Below, in pieces: positions 17,501 through 25,234 of a stretch of DNA of 33,912 bases; the first letter of the stretch is position 1, and the number at the start of each line of letters is the position of its first letter. The position numbers and the translations under genes were made by a program. The DNA is from Methylobacterium sp. W2 (lineage in GTDB: Bacteria; Pseudomonadota; Alphaproteobacteria; Rhizobiales; Beijerinckiaceae), in contig NZ_VMOA01000056.1 in assembly GCF_020662345.1 (NCBI RefSeq), forward strand, positions 1 through 33,912, read 5' to 3'. The notes beneath the pieces are model-generated. The model did not search any database, had not been told where the DNA came from, and was given only the letters and a program-made list of their open reading frames with translations.

Positions 17501-17703
17501 GGGAAAAACTTGCTCGAGACGCTCACGCAATGATTTCAGCAACAAGCATGCTTGGATTCATAGAATTATCGGATCTTTGTCGGAAGCTTGAGGACGCTTG
17601 CAACACCCAACGCGATCTGGATGATTTAATACATGAGGTTCGCTTGTCTACAAAGCGAACCCTCGATGAAATAGATCTGATGTGCTTTAGCAAAAACGCC
17701 TAG
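14530..17703 (+). CDS. PAS-domain hybrid histidine kinase with receiver and Hpt domains
   Basis: A protein of 1057 residues from the ATG at 14530 (35 more from 14425). At least four PAS-type sensory domains occupy roughly residues 1-540; the clearest are WRIDPTTRRVSWSDGLARVF at the start, a PAS with PAC around residues 260-375 (ITIWSDLSTCRRYVSPAVTT, ending RDISERK) and AEGVIVTDAAGRITLVNAAA later. The kinase core has the phospho-His580 in SMSHEIRTPLHG, the N box LLNLLNNAVKFT, and G boxes DTGIGIP and GGTGLGLAI. A receiver follows with Asp869 in LVLMDVQMPG and lysine in VGKPF, then a C-terminal Hpt domain with His999 in DAHAMISATSMLGF. No membrane segment is visible, so it senses a cytoplasmic signal and runs a complete His-Asp-His relay. 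The downstream regulator is not nearby. Confidence 0.92.
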   Translation: MSGLGLPKTYNDDAAGFGQWRIDPTTRRVSWSDGLARVFGRAMPADRTVSFADHFDCYHPEDREYVLARVERILAGGFSTTYQRRARIIRPDGTVRDVIIQGVPELDTDARLTALHGMLLDVTELVQFEQHAYDAGQLLHVTLESMDQGLVVLDAGMCVSAFNKSAAELLDLPPEILHLGASFEAIHDFHRVRGDFSTVAPELRLGMLSGDLQRLPLVYDWLKPSGITLELRRSPLKNGGWVVTFSDVTQHRSAQRAVVESEHRYRLLAENATDITIWSDLSTCRRYVSPAVTTILGYAPEELIGTKPLDFVHPEDSSAYRLVLDDLTRGRVERALTSQRYKHRDGRWIWLEISFNLTHDATTGDPDGYVATLRDISERKVMEAALSESEARYRTLVEAQLHEAQARADFTAATSAAILAQLAEGVIVTDAAGRITLVNAAAAAIHGVARLDIEPDSYSDTYHLFTEDGLPHPPRDLPLARAVRGETVCDARWRIVRPDGSEVVAVGSAQPLRGPHQEQIGAVLTLRDNTAKEIAVRALRDLNATLSQRVDERTSEAEAARSLAEAGSKAKSDFLASMSHEIRTPLHGVLGYADLLGEEHGLSVSARQHVERIRSAGAALLTVVNDVLDFSKIEAGQIELSNEPFALEALIDNAVSIVRGSAERKGLGFSIEMQTAVPAWIVGDQDRLRQVLLNLLNNAVKFTAVGFISLSISARREAGGAVRLRFSVHDTGIGIPAEKLGRLFQRFSQVDGSISRDYGGTGLGLAITKSLIELMGGAVGVESIKGCGSTFWFEVELPTVTQPVISASPIAADVVHVGMHLLLAEDVLLNQELACAILKHAGHEVDIVANGIEAIAAVAARTYDLVLMDVQMPGMDGMTATRHIRTMEGANGNMPIIAMTANVLPHQIAEFIAAGMNDHVGKPFKRSGLLEVIERWAPRHSAPKVRTPTIDRETFEELSDTVGDLKAQELLDLLADELNQRLIANAFSSDREKLARDAHAMISATSMLGFIELSDLCRKLEDACNTQRDLDDLIHEVRLSTKRTLDEIDLMCFSKNA

Positions 17704-17862
17704 TTAATGCCGGTTATATATCAAAGACCACATAAACCTGCCCCATCTGTGCTCTGATCTCCGCCGGTTTGTTAGACAAACAAGCTTCATAAGACCTGTG
17801 TTCGAGCCGACGTGTCGTTGATATTCTCTCCGAAAATGGGAGTGTTATAATTACGATGCCCA

Positions 17863-19698
17863 TTAGCGGCACTGAACCCAGCTCGATGTAGTACCGTCCC
17901 TCTTCAGGGCAAGCCCACCACGGGTGAGGGTATAGGTGGTGGTCCCGAAGATCTCCGGCTGCTCGACATCGTCGATGGCGTGGGAGCCATCGACCTCCCA
18001 GGAGGCCTGGCCGACGCGCCGAATGGCGTTGATCCTCTGCGGAAACTCGAAGTTGCGCGTTCCACTCCGTTCCTGCGGTGAGATCGTCAGCACGCCATAC
18101 TCGTCATAGTCGGGCTGATTCCGCTGGGGATCTCTGCAGGCGCGTCGGTCGTCGAACCAGCGCCCCAGCAGTTCGCGTGGGTACCGTGCCTGAGGATCAC
18201 GGTAGACGACGCTCCATGACGCCTCGGGCATCGTGCCGGGACACAGGGCGTTGTAGGCAGTCGCAACGGTCGCCTCATTGGATCGGGTAGAGCCGTCGAG
18301 CCATTCACCGCTGGCGATATCCTGAAGCAGCCATTGCCGATCCGCATCGATATGGATGTCGGCCGGCGAACCTGAAGGCTTTTCGGCGAGGCGATAGCTT
18401 CGGCCATGGAGGGTAACCGTCTTTCTGTAGCAATTTGCTCTAGCTGTTTGCGTTTCGTCCGGCATGCTCGCGACGCAGGCAGCGACGTCGTCCCGGTTCT
18501 CGTCCCCTTTGACCTTTTTGCAGTAGCTCAGCCGTTCTTTCGGCCCTGCACGGAACACGCCGGTGGCCGCGCCGGAACCCTGACCCGTGAGAGCAGTCGC
18601 CGCGAGCGCCGGGCTGTGATCGGGCTCGATCTTGATGTCGGAAAGGCGCTCCGTGAAGCGTAGCGGCAGCTTGAACGATACGACTTTGAAGGCCTCGGCG
18701 GTGGCCCAGCCATTCTTGAACACGGGGTGCTCGACCGCCACGAGCTTGGCAGGGTCGCCGGCAGCGGGGATGCCCCCCGGCTTCATCGGGTTGCCCCGGA
18801 TCACGATGCGGCAGCCCGGCTCGTTCGTGATCGCGGTGCGACGCGGTTCGCCTACCGGCGTCGTCAGGATGTGCTCGTAGGCGGCCCTGTCCGCGCAGAA
18901 CAGGGTCGGCGCGCTGGTCACGCACCAGTCGCCCGGCTTGCACCAGCCGCGCTCGGCCGGCGTCGGTCGGGGTGTGATGGCGATGCCGACGAGATCCCCA
19001 GGCGCGAGGTAGTAGCTCGATTGAAAAGGCCCGCCGCTGCCGAACGACACGGCGATGGGTCCGGTGCTGGCGACGGCTGAACCGACCTCGCCCGTATTGC
19101 CCTCACCTACCTGAACGCACTTTGCCGCTGATTTGGCCTCCGGTGAGCCGAGTGTGAGATCGGTCGCGCTCGGGCATGCCCATGCTGGCGGTCCCGGCCG
19201 CACGGCGCAGTAGCCAGGCCCCCGGCAGGTCGTCGTGCTGCCAGCGGGAGCGAACACGCCCATCGGGATATAGCCGACGTGCCGGCCCTTGTCGGTCGCG
19301 TACATGACTTGCGCCGATTTCGTCGCCTCGACGGTGAACCACCGATGGGCCGGGACGATCTCACAGGTCCCAGCCTGGACCGCGGCAAGGCCAGTCTGCC
19401 GCCCCCGATCCGACCCGGCCTGGGCAATCGCCAGCGCGACGTCGAGGCTGCACGCAAAGGTCGCCTCCGGCAGACGGCATTCTCGATCCACTTCGCAAAT
19501 CGGGGGCATCGTAACAGGAGCGACCGACTCGACGGCCCCGGCGATCCGGGCCGGAAGGAATGCCCCGGCCAAAGCGACCGAGAGCAGCGCGATCCTGGCG
19601 CGAGGCGTTATGGCGTGGATCCCGTGCATCCCGTGCATCCTGTGCAGGGTGTGCGTCACGACCGCCCCGACGCCGTCTCCGATCAAGGCGGCGCGCAT
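17863..19698 (-). CDS. exported protein of unknown function
   Basis: A 611-residue protein with a signal peptide around residues 30-55 (RARIALLSVALAGAFLPARI) and then a cysteine-containing mature part (ICEVDRECRLPEATFACSLD). It is rich in Gly/Pro and has about a dozen cysteines, consistent with a periplasmic or outer-surface location with disulfides. The last 100 residues (LLGRWFDDRRACRDP through TTYTLTRGGLALK) read like a small beta-barrel. I do not recognise a family. Its ATG lies on the stop of the upstream exported protein, so the two are translationally coupled and may act together. No enzymatic motif is visible. Confidence 0.75.
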   Translation of the reverse strand: MRAALIGDGVGAVVTHTLHRMHGMHGIHAITPRARIALLSVALAGAFLPARIAGAVESVAPVTMPPICEVDRECRLPEATFACSLDVALAIAQAGSDRGRQTGLAAVQAGTCEIVPAHRWFTVEATKSAQVMYATDKGRHVGYIPMGVFAPAGSTTTCRGPGYCAVRPGPPAWACPSATDLTLGSPEAKSAAKCVQVGEGNTGEVGSAVASTGPIAVSFGSGGPFQSSYYLAPGDLVGIAITPRPTPAERGWCKPGDWCVTSAPTLFCADRAAYEHILTTPVGEPRRTAITNEPGCRIVIRGNPMKPGGIPAAGDPAKLVAVEHPVFKNGWATAEAFKVVSFKLPLRFTERLSDIKIEPDHSPALAATALTGQGSGAATGVFRAGPKERLSYCKKVKGDENRDDVAACVASMPDETQTARANCYRKTVTLHGRSYRLAEKPSGSPADIHIDADRQWLLQDIASGEWLDGSTRSNEATVATAYNALCPGTMPEASWSVVYRDPQARYPRELLGRWFDDRRACRDPQRNQPDYDEYGVLTISPQERSGTRNFEFPQRINAIRRVGQASWEVDGSHAIDDVEQPEIFGTTTYTLTRGGLALKRDGTTSSWVQCR

Positions 19699-20219
19699 CA
19701 GAAGTCCTTCTTCATGCTGCGGCTATCGGGGTAGAGATCGCCGTATCGCTCACGCAGCCAGCCCGTGGCTATCGCGCAAAATCGGCGCCCCTGTTCGGTA
19801 TAAGTCCGTTCCTTGACGTTGCCCCGGCCAGTGTAGACCAGCTCGGCAATATCGTCGTTCGCCGCCGCCTCCTCGCGATTGGCCGTCTCCCAGCGTTCGT
19901 CGATGGCGAGGCCGGGTTCCTTTTTCACCAGCGCCGCCTCGATGCCCTTCACCTGCGCTTTTGCCTCCTCCATCTGCTGGGGCGTGAGATAGACGACGGC
20001 GAAGCCGGCGCGGCTATCGAAGCACTGCCGAGCGCCGAGGTAGTTGCGGTAGGCGTCGAGCAACATCGTCGTGGGCTTGGCGGCTTCTGCCAGCATCTCT
20101 TCGAGGGCGCGCTGCTTCTCCTCCGCGGTGGATGGGCCAAACTGCGCCGAGGCGAAGTTGATTGAGGCAGCCAGCGCGACGGCTGATATGAGTGCGGTGT
20201 AGACACGACGGTACGGCAT
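19698..20219 (-). CDS. small exported protein of unknown function
   Basis: A 173-residue protein with a clear signal peptide, PYRRVYTALISAVALAASIN, and a likely cleavage after ASA at about residue 25. The mature part is mostly helical and charged (QMEEAKAQVKGIEAALVKKE) with two cysteines near residues 65 and 148 that could pair. A ribosome site GAAGGAA lies before the ATG. It is the third gene of a likely four-gene minus-strand run, 60 bases after the superinfection-immunity-like gene and coupled to the large exported protein. The family is unknown to me. Confidence 0.75.
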   Translation of the reverse strand: MPYRRVYTALISAVALAASINFASAQFGPSTAEEKQRALEEMLAEAAKPTTMLLDAYRNYLGARQCFDSRAGFAVVYLTPQQMEEAKAQVKGIEAALVKKEPGLAIDERWETANREEAAANDDIAELVYTGRGNVKERTYTEQGRRFCAIATGWLRERYGDLYPDSRSMKKDF

Positions 20220-20279
20220 TCGGTTTCCTTCTCATCTCGCGTGGGAATGGGTCTGACCGATGTGCCGACCCTGAGCAGG

Positions 20280-20711
20280 CTACAGCCGGCGAAGCACCGC
20301 GCTTTTCAGCGCGCGGTGTTCGCCTTCGTCGATGTGGCCGGCGGTACGGAGATCGCCGAGGCGTTCGAGCTCCCGCACGGCATCGGCAGGTGACAGGGCG
20401 GGCCGCACGCTTCCGACTACCTCCCCGTGAGGGGCCGCCACGAGGGCGACCCGCCGGGTGTCGTTGACGAACAGGTTCAGCCCCGACTCACCGCCCTGCG
20501 AGGCGCCGGGCTGCTCCGGCCGCTGCACCGCGTGCAGCGCCCAGACCAACACCGCGACCCAGCCGACGAGCGTTCCGCCGAACAGGCCGTTGACCGCGAG
20601 GATGACCCAGCGATTGGGATGGCCCCGATGGAAAGCGATAATCGAGGGCAGGCCGTAGATCGCGACGCAAACGGTGACCGCGACCAGCACCCAGGCGGTG
20701 TCGTCGTTCAC
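20280..20711 (-). CDS. superinfection-immunity-like membrane protein with SHOCT tail
   Basis: A 143-residue protein with two or three membrane segments: DTAWVLVAVTVCVAIYGLPS and WVILAVNGLFGGTLVGWVAV, joined by the short basic loop IAFHRGHPNR. That two-helix unit with RGHxNRW and GWxxALVWA matches the Imm superinfection-immunity family, named after the phage T4 Imm protein. The C-terminus (DAVRELERLGDLRTAGHIDE to KSAVLRRL) is a SHOCT short helical tail. Its start overlaps the stop of the DUF805 gene by four bases (ATGA). In cellular genomes this family is common and its role is unclear, so phage exclusion should not be assumed. Confidence 0.75.
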   Translation of the reverse strand: MNDDTAWVLVAVTVCVAIYGLPSIIAFHRGHPNRWVILAVNGLFGGTLVGWVAVLVWALHAVQRPEQPGASQGGESGLNLFVNDTRRVALVAAPHGEVVGSVRPALSPADAVRELERLGDLRTAGHIDEGEHRALKSAVLRRL

Positions 20712-21229
20712 GCGCCGCGCGCCTGCGACAGGGCCTGCGCCTTCATGACCTCGAACTCAGCCTCCGACAGGCTGCCACCGGCACGAAGCTGCGCCAGACG
20801 CTCGATCTCGGCGATCACGTCACGCTGAGGCGGGGCGACCGGCGCAGCTGACGAGTGGCCTGCTGTGGCAGTGCCAATTGACGGGGGCACGGCACCGGCT
20901 ACCGGGGGCGGCCCGAACCGGTTCGGCCCCGGCGTCCCGGCAAAGCAGGCGAAGACCAGCGCGACGGGGCTGAGCAACAACCACCAGCCCGAATGGTCGG
21001 TGTCGTGCATCCGTCGAATGCCGGCGGCCACCTGGGGCACGAGGTGGATCAGGTGGACGAGGCCGATGAACAGGCCGCCATCCTTGTTCCCTGTGGCGAA
21101 GGCCGCATCGAGCATCAGGGCGATGAGCGCGATGCCGAGGTACACGAGAATGAAGCGCCAATAGTCGCCGCGCGACGTGCGACCGGTGAAGTCGCGAAAG
21201 CTCCGCATCGCACTCAGGTACGAGTTCAT
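20708..21229 (-). CDS. DUF805 membrane protein with SHOCT tail
   Basis: A 173-residue inner-membrane protein. The start NSYLSAMRSFRDFTGRTSRG is the hallmark opening of DUF805, followed by membrane helices (FILVYLGIALIALML, LFIGLVHLIHLVPQVAAGIR, GWWLLLSPVALVFACFAG) with the conserved RRMHDTDHSGWW motif between them. A Pro/Gly linker leads to a SHOCT tail (DVIAEIERLAQLRAGGSLSE). The ATG at 21229 is chosen because homology begins there; the open frame upstream is not protein-like. It is the first gene of the minus-strand run down to 17863 and is divergent from an XRE regulator 135 bases away. Confidence 0.85.
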   Translation of the reverse strand: MNSYLSAMRSFRDFTGRTSRGDYWRFILVYLGIALIALMLDAAFATGNKDGGLFIGLVHLIHLVPQVAAGIRRMHDTDHSGWWLLLSPVALVFACFAGTPGPNRFGPPPVAGAVPPSIGTATAGHSSAAPVAPPQRDVIAEIERLAQLRAGGSLSEAEFEVMKAQALSQARGA

Positions 21230-21364
21230 TATCGTTCGGTCTCCGGAAGGGTGCTTGGATCGGTGAGAATGGCAGCCGGCGGACAGCCGGCCGAGCATCG
21301 CCGCCTTTTCATGAACTTGTATTGCCTGGATTGATGGTCTGCAACCGGTGCGCTGTCGCCCCGG

Positions 21365-21628
21365 ATGAATGCGCGCGATTTGGTTGGTTGGAATTTGCGA
21401 CGCCTGCGGGTGGCAAAGGGCTTGTCGCAGGAGGCGCTCGGCCTGCTCGCCGGCTGCGAGCCGTCCTACGTTGGACGTATCGAACGTGGTCGAGAGAACA
21501 GCACCGTCGAAACGCTCGAAGGTTTGGCAGCTGTGCTTGATGCACACATCTCGGCGTTTTTCGTCATCCCGGAAGCCGGCGCGGAGAAGCCGGCTTCGCT
21601 TCGTCCAGGGCGTAAGCCGAAGGCATGA
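21365..21628 (+). CDS. XRE-family transcription regulator
   Basis: An 87-residue DNA-binding protein consisting almost only of a Cro/C1-type helix-turn-helix: NLRRLRVAKGLSQEALGLLA, then EPSYVGRIERGRENSTVETL and AAVLDAHISAFF. It ends in a basic tail. It is divergent from the DUF805 operon (135-base gap) and converges with the DUF3768 operon (17-base gap), so it may regulate either or both. The AT-rich dyad in the promoter upstream of 22643 is a possible binding site. Targets are inferred only from position. Confidence 0.88.
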   Translation: MNARDLVGWNLRRLRVAKGLSQEALGLLAGCEPSYVGRIERGRENSTVETLEGLAAVLDAHISAFFVIPEAGAEKPASLRPGRKPKA

Positions 21629-21645
21629 GCGCTGACGAAGCATTG

Positions 21646-22017
21646 TCAGTACTCTTCGGCGAGCATGATCGTGAGCACGCGCACCGTCACCGCCGGGTCG
21701 GCCGGGTCAGGCGAGTGCCCGGTCATGGCCCGGTCGTAGGTGTCGATCTTCCAAAAGTATCGCTGCCCGGCGAGATCGAAGGCGCCGAAATCGTGCTCGT
21801 TATACGGGTCTTCGGCGACGCTGAAGGCTTCGAACGCTTGCACCGCCGCCTTGGCTTCGCGACGCTGTTCCTCTGGCAGGCTGGCAATCCCGCGCGAGAG
21901 CAGCACATGCCCGCCGGCAAAGCTCTGGCGGAAGGCATCGTTGAGGGCACGCACGCGTTCGGTGCGGGTGGTCGAGGCGGGATCCGCCTCGACACTGATG
22001 GGGGCAACTTGGCTCAT
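21646..22017 (-). CDS. DUF3768 protein
   Basis: A 123-residue soluble protein. After a short variable start it reads RTERVRALNDAFRQSFAGGH, then PYNEHDFGAFDLAGQRYFWK, DTYDRAMTGHSPDPADPAVT and RVLTIMLAEEY. These are the conserved blocks of DUF3768, a family common on alphaproteobacterial plasmids and islands. No biochemical function is known. The start at 22017 overlaps the stop of the upstream gene by four bases (ATGA), so the two are one operon. Confidence 0.85.
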   Translation of the reverse strand: MSQVAPISVEADPASTTRTERVRALNDAFRQSFAGGHVLLSRGIASLPEEQRREAKAAVQAFEAFSVAEDPYNEHDFGAFDLAGQRYFWKIDTYDRAMTGHSPDPADPAVTVRVLTIMLAEEY

Positions 22018-22643
22018 GCCCCTTGCTTCGCGCCTTGAACAGCGCCGGGCGGGAGCAAGCCGAGTTCGCTGCGGTGCCGAGTGATCAGCGGATCGTCCGG
22101 CCAGTCGCGCCACTGAAGCTCGAAGGCATCGTCGGCCTTGGTGTACATGATGATTGCCTCGAACCAGCCTTCCTGAGGGCCGGCGCAGGCGAGCACGAGG
22201 CAGCCGCGTTCGATGGCCGGCCAATCGGCAGGCGCCTTGAAACGACCACCGGGGCCTCCGGCGCTTGAGGCGTCACCGGCACCGCCGCCCGAGCCGGGAG
22301 GGGCACTGGCGGCTTTGCCTGCGGCCCTAATGGGCACGGCAACGTCGGGCAGGCCGACCGCCGCGACGAGCCGGTCAAAAACCTCGGCTTTGACGAACGG
22401 CACGAAGGCTTTGCCGCTCCCGAACAGACGTCCTTTCGGTAAGCCGGCGGCAAGGCTGTGTTGGGTATCGTCGCTGATCTCGAGCACGTGCATGCCCATC
22501 AGCCCAGCGGCACGCTCGGCCTCGGCCCTCTCGCCAGCGGCAAAGCGCGAGGCGTGGGGGCGCTGTCGTTCGTCGCGGCCGAACAGGATCAGGCCGGGCG
22601 ATATGGCGGCGGCTGTGCTGGTTGCGGTGATCAGGGTCATCAA
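22014..22643 (-). CDS. hypothetical protein, partner of DUF3768
   Basis: A 209-residue protein that I cannot assign to a family. The N-terminal 110 residues look like a folded domain (RFAAGERAEAERAAGLMGMH, then ISDDTQHSLAAGLPKGRLFG). A Pro/Gly/Ala linker follows (about 112-135) and then a second domain with ERGCLVLACAGPQEGWFEAI and DAFELQWRDWPDDPLITRHR, a tryptophan-rich block seen in small plasmid proteins. No signal peptide or membrane helix. It is the first gene of the two-gene operon behind the promoter at 22809-22837. Ribosome site: GGAG about ten bases before the ATG. Confidence 0.7.
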   Translation of the reverse strand: MMTLITATSTAAAISPGLILFGRDERQRPHASRFAAGERAEAERAAGLMGMHVLEISDDTQHSLAAGLPKGRLFGSGKAFVPFVKAEVFDRLVAAVGLPDVAVPIRAAGKAASAPPGSGGGAGDASSAGGPGGRFKAPADWPAIERGCLVLACAGPQEGWFEAIIMYTKADDAFELQWRDWPDDPLITRHRSELGLLPPGAVQGAKQGA

Positions 22644-22663
22644 AGGGCTCCAGAAACGACAAA

Positions 22664-22681
22664 GGCGGCCCGGAGGCCGCC
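22664..22681 (-). promoter_or_regulatory. GC hairpin in the leader of the DUF3768 operon
   Basis: A perfect seven-base-pair stem, GGCGGCC and GGCCGCC, with a four-base loop. On the minus strand it is followed by TTTGTCGTTT and then, about 20 bases from the hairpin, by the start of the 209-residue protein. It resembles a terminator or attenuator placed between promoter and gene. It could also end read-through from the response regulator gene 270 bases upstream. Confidence 0.5.
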
Positions 22682-22808
22682 TCGCGTTGAGTGTGATGGG
22701 GAGGATGCACCCGCTTGCTGCCGATGTTGCTCGGGTGGCGGTAGGGGTCGCAAAAGCAGGGTCATCGGGGGCATCCGGTCAGCTGCGAAACACCTCGCAG
22801 CGACCAGC

Positions 22809-22837
22809 ATATTATAAGATTATCATCCTAATGTCAA
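22809..22837 (-). promoter_or_regulatory. strong sigma-70 promoter for the DUF3768 operon
   Basis: On the minus strand a perfect TTGACA (22837-22832) is followed after 17 bases by TAATAT (22814-22809). The spacer carries an imperfect dyad (TTAGGAT, three bases, AATCTTA), a plausible operator for a Cro/C1-type repressor such as the XRE gene at 21365. Predicted transcription start is near 22802, giving a leader of about 160 bases before the ATG at 22643. Confidence 0.65.
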
Positions 22838-22950
22838 GTTTAGGTTGGTTTTCAGCTAAGGTAGCTGCCTATGAGTTGTGCCGCCATGTCTCTTTGATAA
22901 TACCGGAGCAGTGAAAGAAATGACTAAACTCTTGTCGTTCTGCTTTTGCG

Positions 22951-23610
22951 TCAGGCGTCGCCAGATAACCCACTCGGTCGGATGAGGCCCGCGGCAATTG
23001 CCAACCAGACGAGGTGCGCGTCATTGCGGGCACCCAGCTTCGCCTTGATGCCATAATGGTAGTTCTGAATGGTCTTGGGGCTTAGGTTGAGCGCCTTGGC
23101 GATGGCCTCCGTGGCCATGCCGGATGCCACGAGTTGAAGCACCTCGACTTCCCGGGGGCCGAGCTCGTCGAGCGGCGAGCGCTTGCCGCTGAGACGTTCC
23201 GCTGCAAGCTCCTGTGCGATGTCGGCGCTGACTGCCTGTCCGCCGCGTGCCACGATGGCCACGGATCTAACCAGTTCCTCGGGGGCGCTGCTTTTGGTGA
23301 CGTAACCTGAGGCTCCCGCCTCAAAGGCTTTCAGGGCGTAGGCCGCCCCCTGATGCATGGTGAACACCAGGATGCGGGCGCGCGAGTCCCATTGCCTGAT
23401 GTGACGGACTCCCTCCAGGCCGCTAGGACCCGGCAGCGACAGATCCATGATCACCAATGTCGGTTTCATGGCCTTGTATGCTCGGTAGGCATCGGATGCC
23501 GTCTCCGCCTCGGCCACGACACGGTATCCAGGTTGACGCTCCAGTAGACGACGATACCCTTCCCGAACGACAGGATGGTCATCGACGAGGAGGATGCAGG
23601 TCTCGCTCAC
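22951..23610 (-). CDS. NarL/FixJ-type response regulator (MoxX-like)
   Basis: A 219-residue two-component regulator. The receiver has acidic residues in CILLVDDHPVVREGY, phosphoacceptor Asp56 in LVIMDLSLPGPSG, Thr in ILVFTMHQG and Lys in GYVTKSSAPEEL. The LuxR-type DNA-binding domain is LGPREVEVLQLVASGMATEA followed by KALNLSPKTIQNYHYGIKAK. Its start overlaps the stop of the kinase gene by four bases, so they form a pair. Pairs of this type (MoxYX of Paracoccus, for example) control methanol-oxidation genes, and xoxF is divergent from this operon. Activation of xoxF is likely by position but not shown. Confidence 0.88.
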   Translation of the reverse strand: MSETCILLVDDHPVVREGYRRLLERQPGYRVVAEAETASDAYRAYKAMKPTLVIMDLSLPGPSGLEGVRHIRQWDSRARILVFTMHQGAAYALKAFEAGASGYVTKSSAPEELVRSVAIVARGGQAVSADIAQELAAERLSGKRSPLDELGPREVEVLQLVASGMATEAIAKALNLSPKTIQNYHYGIKAKLGARNDAHLVWLAIAAGLIRPSGLSGDA

Positions 23611-25031
23611 GCGGCAAGCCCCTCTAACTTCATTTCGGGATGGACCTTCCTATCGTTCCGTGGGCTAGAATGAATGGCCTCCGACGGACATGGAATCGTC
23701 GCTTCGATCCGTACGCCGCCTTGGGCGGGGACGATGGCCAAAGTTCCGCCGAGAGCCCCGATCCGCTCGCGAATGCCGAGAACGCCGTGGCCGCTGCCGG
23801 TCTCCACCAGCGCCGCGTCGCCACCGCCGTCATCCACGATGCCGAGCGTTACCATGTCCGGCGTCCGAACAAGGCTGACATTCACCTGAGTCGGCTTTCC
23901 GTGACGAACTGCATTGGTAAGGCACTCCTGCACGATCCGGTAGATGCTGAGCGCAACCGGTGCGCTCAATGTCGAGAAGTCACCGGCAAAGCTCAGGTTG
24001 AAAGCGGCGGGCTTCGCGCTTCGTCCCTCCCATGTCGAGACGAGGCGGCGGAGGCTGTGTTCCAAGCCGAACTCGTCGAGGTCGGGGGGCCGCAGGCGTG
24101 CCAGCGCCCCTTTCAGCGTGCCCATCATATGACGGGTGATCCGGCTGATCGAGCGGGCGTCGTCACGCAACTCCGAACGTTCGCCAGCCTCGGCTTCGAT
24201 TGCGCTCGCCAGGGCTCCCGTGGCGGTCAGACATTGTCCGAACTCATCATGAAGATCACGTGCGAGTGCACGGCGCTCTTCTTCCTGAACGGCAAAGAGG
24301 CGCCGGGTCAGCGCCATCCGCTCGGCCGTAGTGTGCTGGAGACGCTCGCTCAGGGCGTTCACGGCACGCGCGATGCGGTCGAACTCCCCGGCTCGGAACG
24401 GGGGTAGGCGGGTGGAATGATCGCCCCTCTCCATCTTGCCGAGGCCACGGGTGATCACCCGCGCCGGCTGTAGCGCGACACCGATTACGAAAGTGGCCAG
24501 GATAGCGATACCGCCAGCCATGGCGGCGGCGGCGGCCATCAGCACCCGCACTTGTCGCCAGACCTGTCGCACGGCCGCGCCCCGGTCGGGCGTAGTGACC
24601 ACGATCCCCGCTTCCCTACGATTCAGGATCACCGCGCGGCGGATCGGCGGGATCACTCCGAAAGCCCCGCGATACAACGTTTCGAACCACGCCGGAGCGG
24701 GCCTACCCGCGGTCTCCAAGCCACTGCATTGCTGAAGCGTGGCCTCGCCCTCCCATGTCAGGGCGACGCAGTTCCCGGGGCTGATGAATCGCAGGGTGTG
24801 CGAGCTGCGCCAATCCGGGAAGGCATATTTGGCGGAGCGACCGGCGCTGCCGCGCCAGGTCAGTTCCCGCCAGGCGAGTTCCTGCGCTTCACGGACCACC
24901 CTGTCGGCGGAGGCCGCGGTCTCCTCTCGGATGCCTTGGTGCACCTCGGCGACGACCCAGGCTGTGGCACAGGCCAAGCAAAGCATCACTACGCCCAGGA
25001 CGCGCAGGATCAATCCGATGAGCAGACCCAT
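23607..25031 (-). CDS. membrane sensor histidine kinase, NarX/MoxY type
   Basis: A 474-residue kinase from the ATG at 25031; an in-frame start at 25103 adds 24 residues. One membrane helix at about 4-28 (LILRVLGVVMLCLACATAWV) and a second at about 163-188 (AAAAMAGGIAILATFVIGVA) enclose a periplasmic sensor domain of about 130 residues. A HAMP linker follows (LQPARVITRGLGKMERGDHS). The HisKA_3 dimerisation helix is RALARDLHDEFGQCLTATGA with phospho-His261. The ATPase has IVQECLTNAVRHGKP (N box), VDDGGG and GHGVLGIRERIGALGG. It passes phosphate to the regulator encoded next. The periplasmic domain may sense methanol, formaldehyde or metal; the signal is unknown. Confidence 0.88.
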   Translation of the reverse strand: MGLLIGLILRVLGVVMLCLACATAWVVAEVHQGIREETAASADRVVREAQELAWRELTWRGSAGRSAKYAFPDWRSSHTLRFISPGNCVALTWEGEATLQQCSGLETAGRPAPAWFETLYRGAFGVIPPIRRAVILNRREAGIVVTTPDRGAAVRQVWRQVRVLMAAAAAMAGGIAILATFVIGVALQPARVITRGLGKMERGDHSTRLPPFRAGEFDRIARAVNALSERLQHTTAERMALTRRLFAVQEEERRALARDLHDEFGQCLTATGALASAIEAEAGERSELRDDARSISRITRHMMGTLKGALARLRPPDLDEFGLEHSLRRLVSTWEGRSAKPAAFNLSFAGDFSTLSAPVALSIYRIVQECLTNAVRHGKPTQVNVSLVRTPDMVTLGIVDDGGGDAALVETGSGHGVLGIRERIGALGGTLAIVPAQGGVRIEATIPCPSEAIHSSPRNDRKVHPEMKLEGLAA

Positions 25032-25234
25032 GCCGTGGTGTTCCCCGCATCCAGCGAGGGAGAGGGACGCAACTGCCGGATGCTGGCAAGTGGTCAAGGC
25101 CACGATCAGGCAAAATGCCCGACTGCCGACGGGGATCCTGCCCTACCAGGGGACCGGGCGGGCCAATAGCGTTTCCGTCGTCGGGCTGCTCCGCGAGATA
25201 GTCGAAGAAGGCAGCCGGCGACGGGAGGAATTCC

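Noticed and set aside
18440..18943. Alternative frame of 167 residues inside the 611-residue exported protein
   Set aside because: Arg/Gly/Ala-rich shadow; the longer frame has a signal peptide, is coupled to its neighbour and has normal composition.
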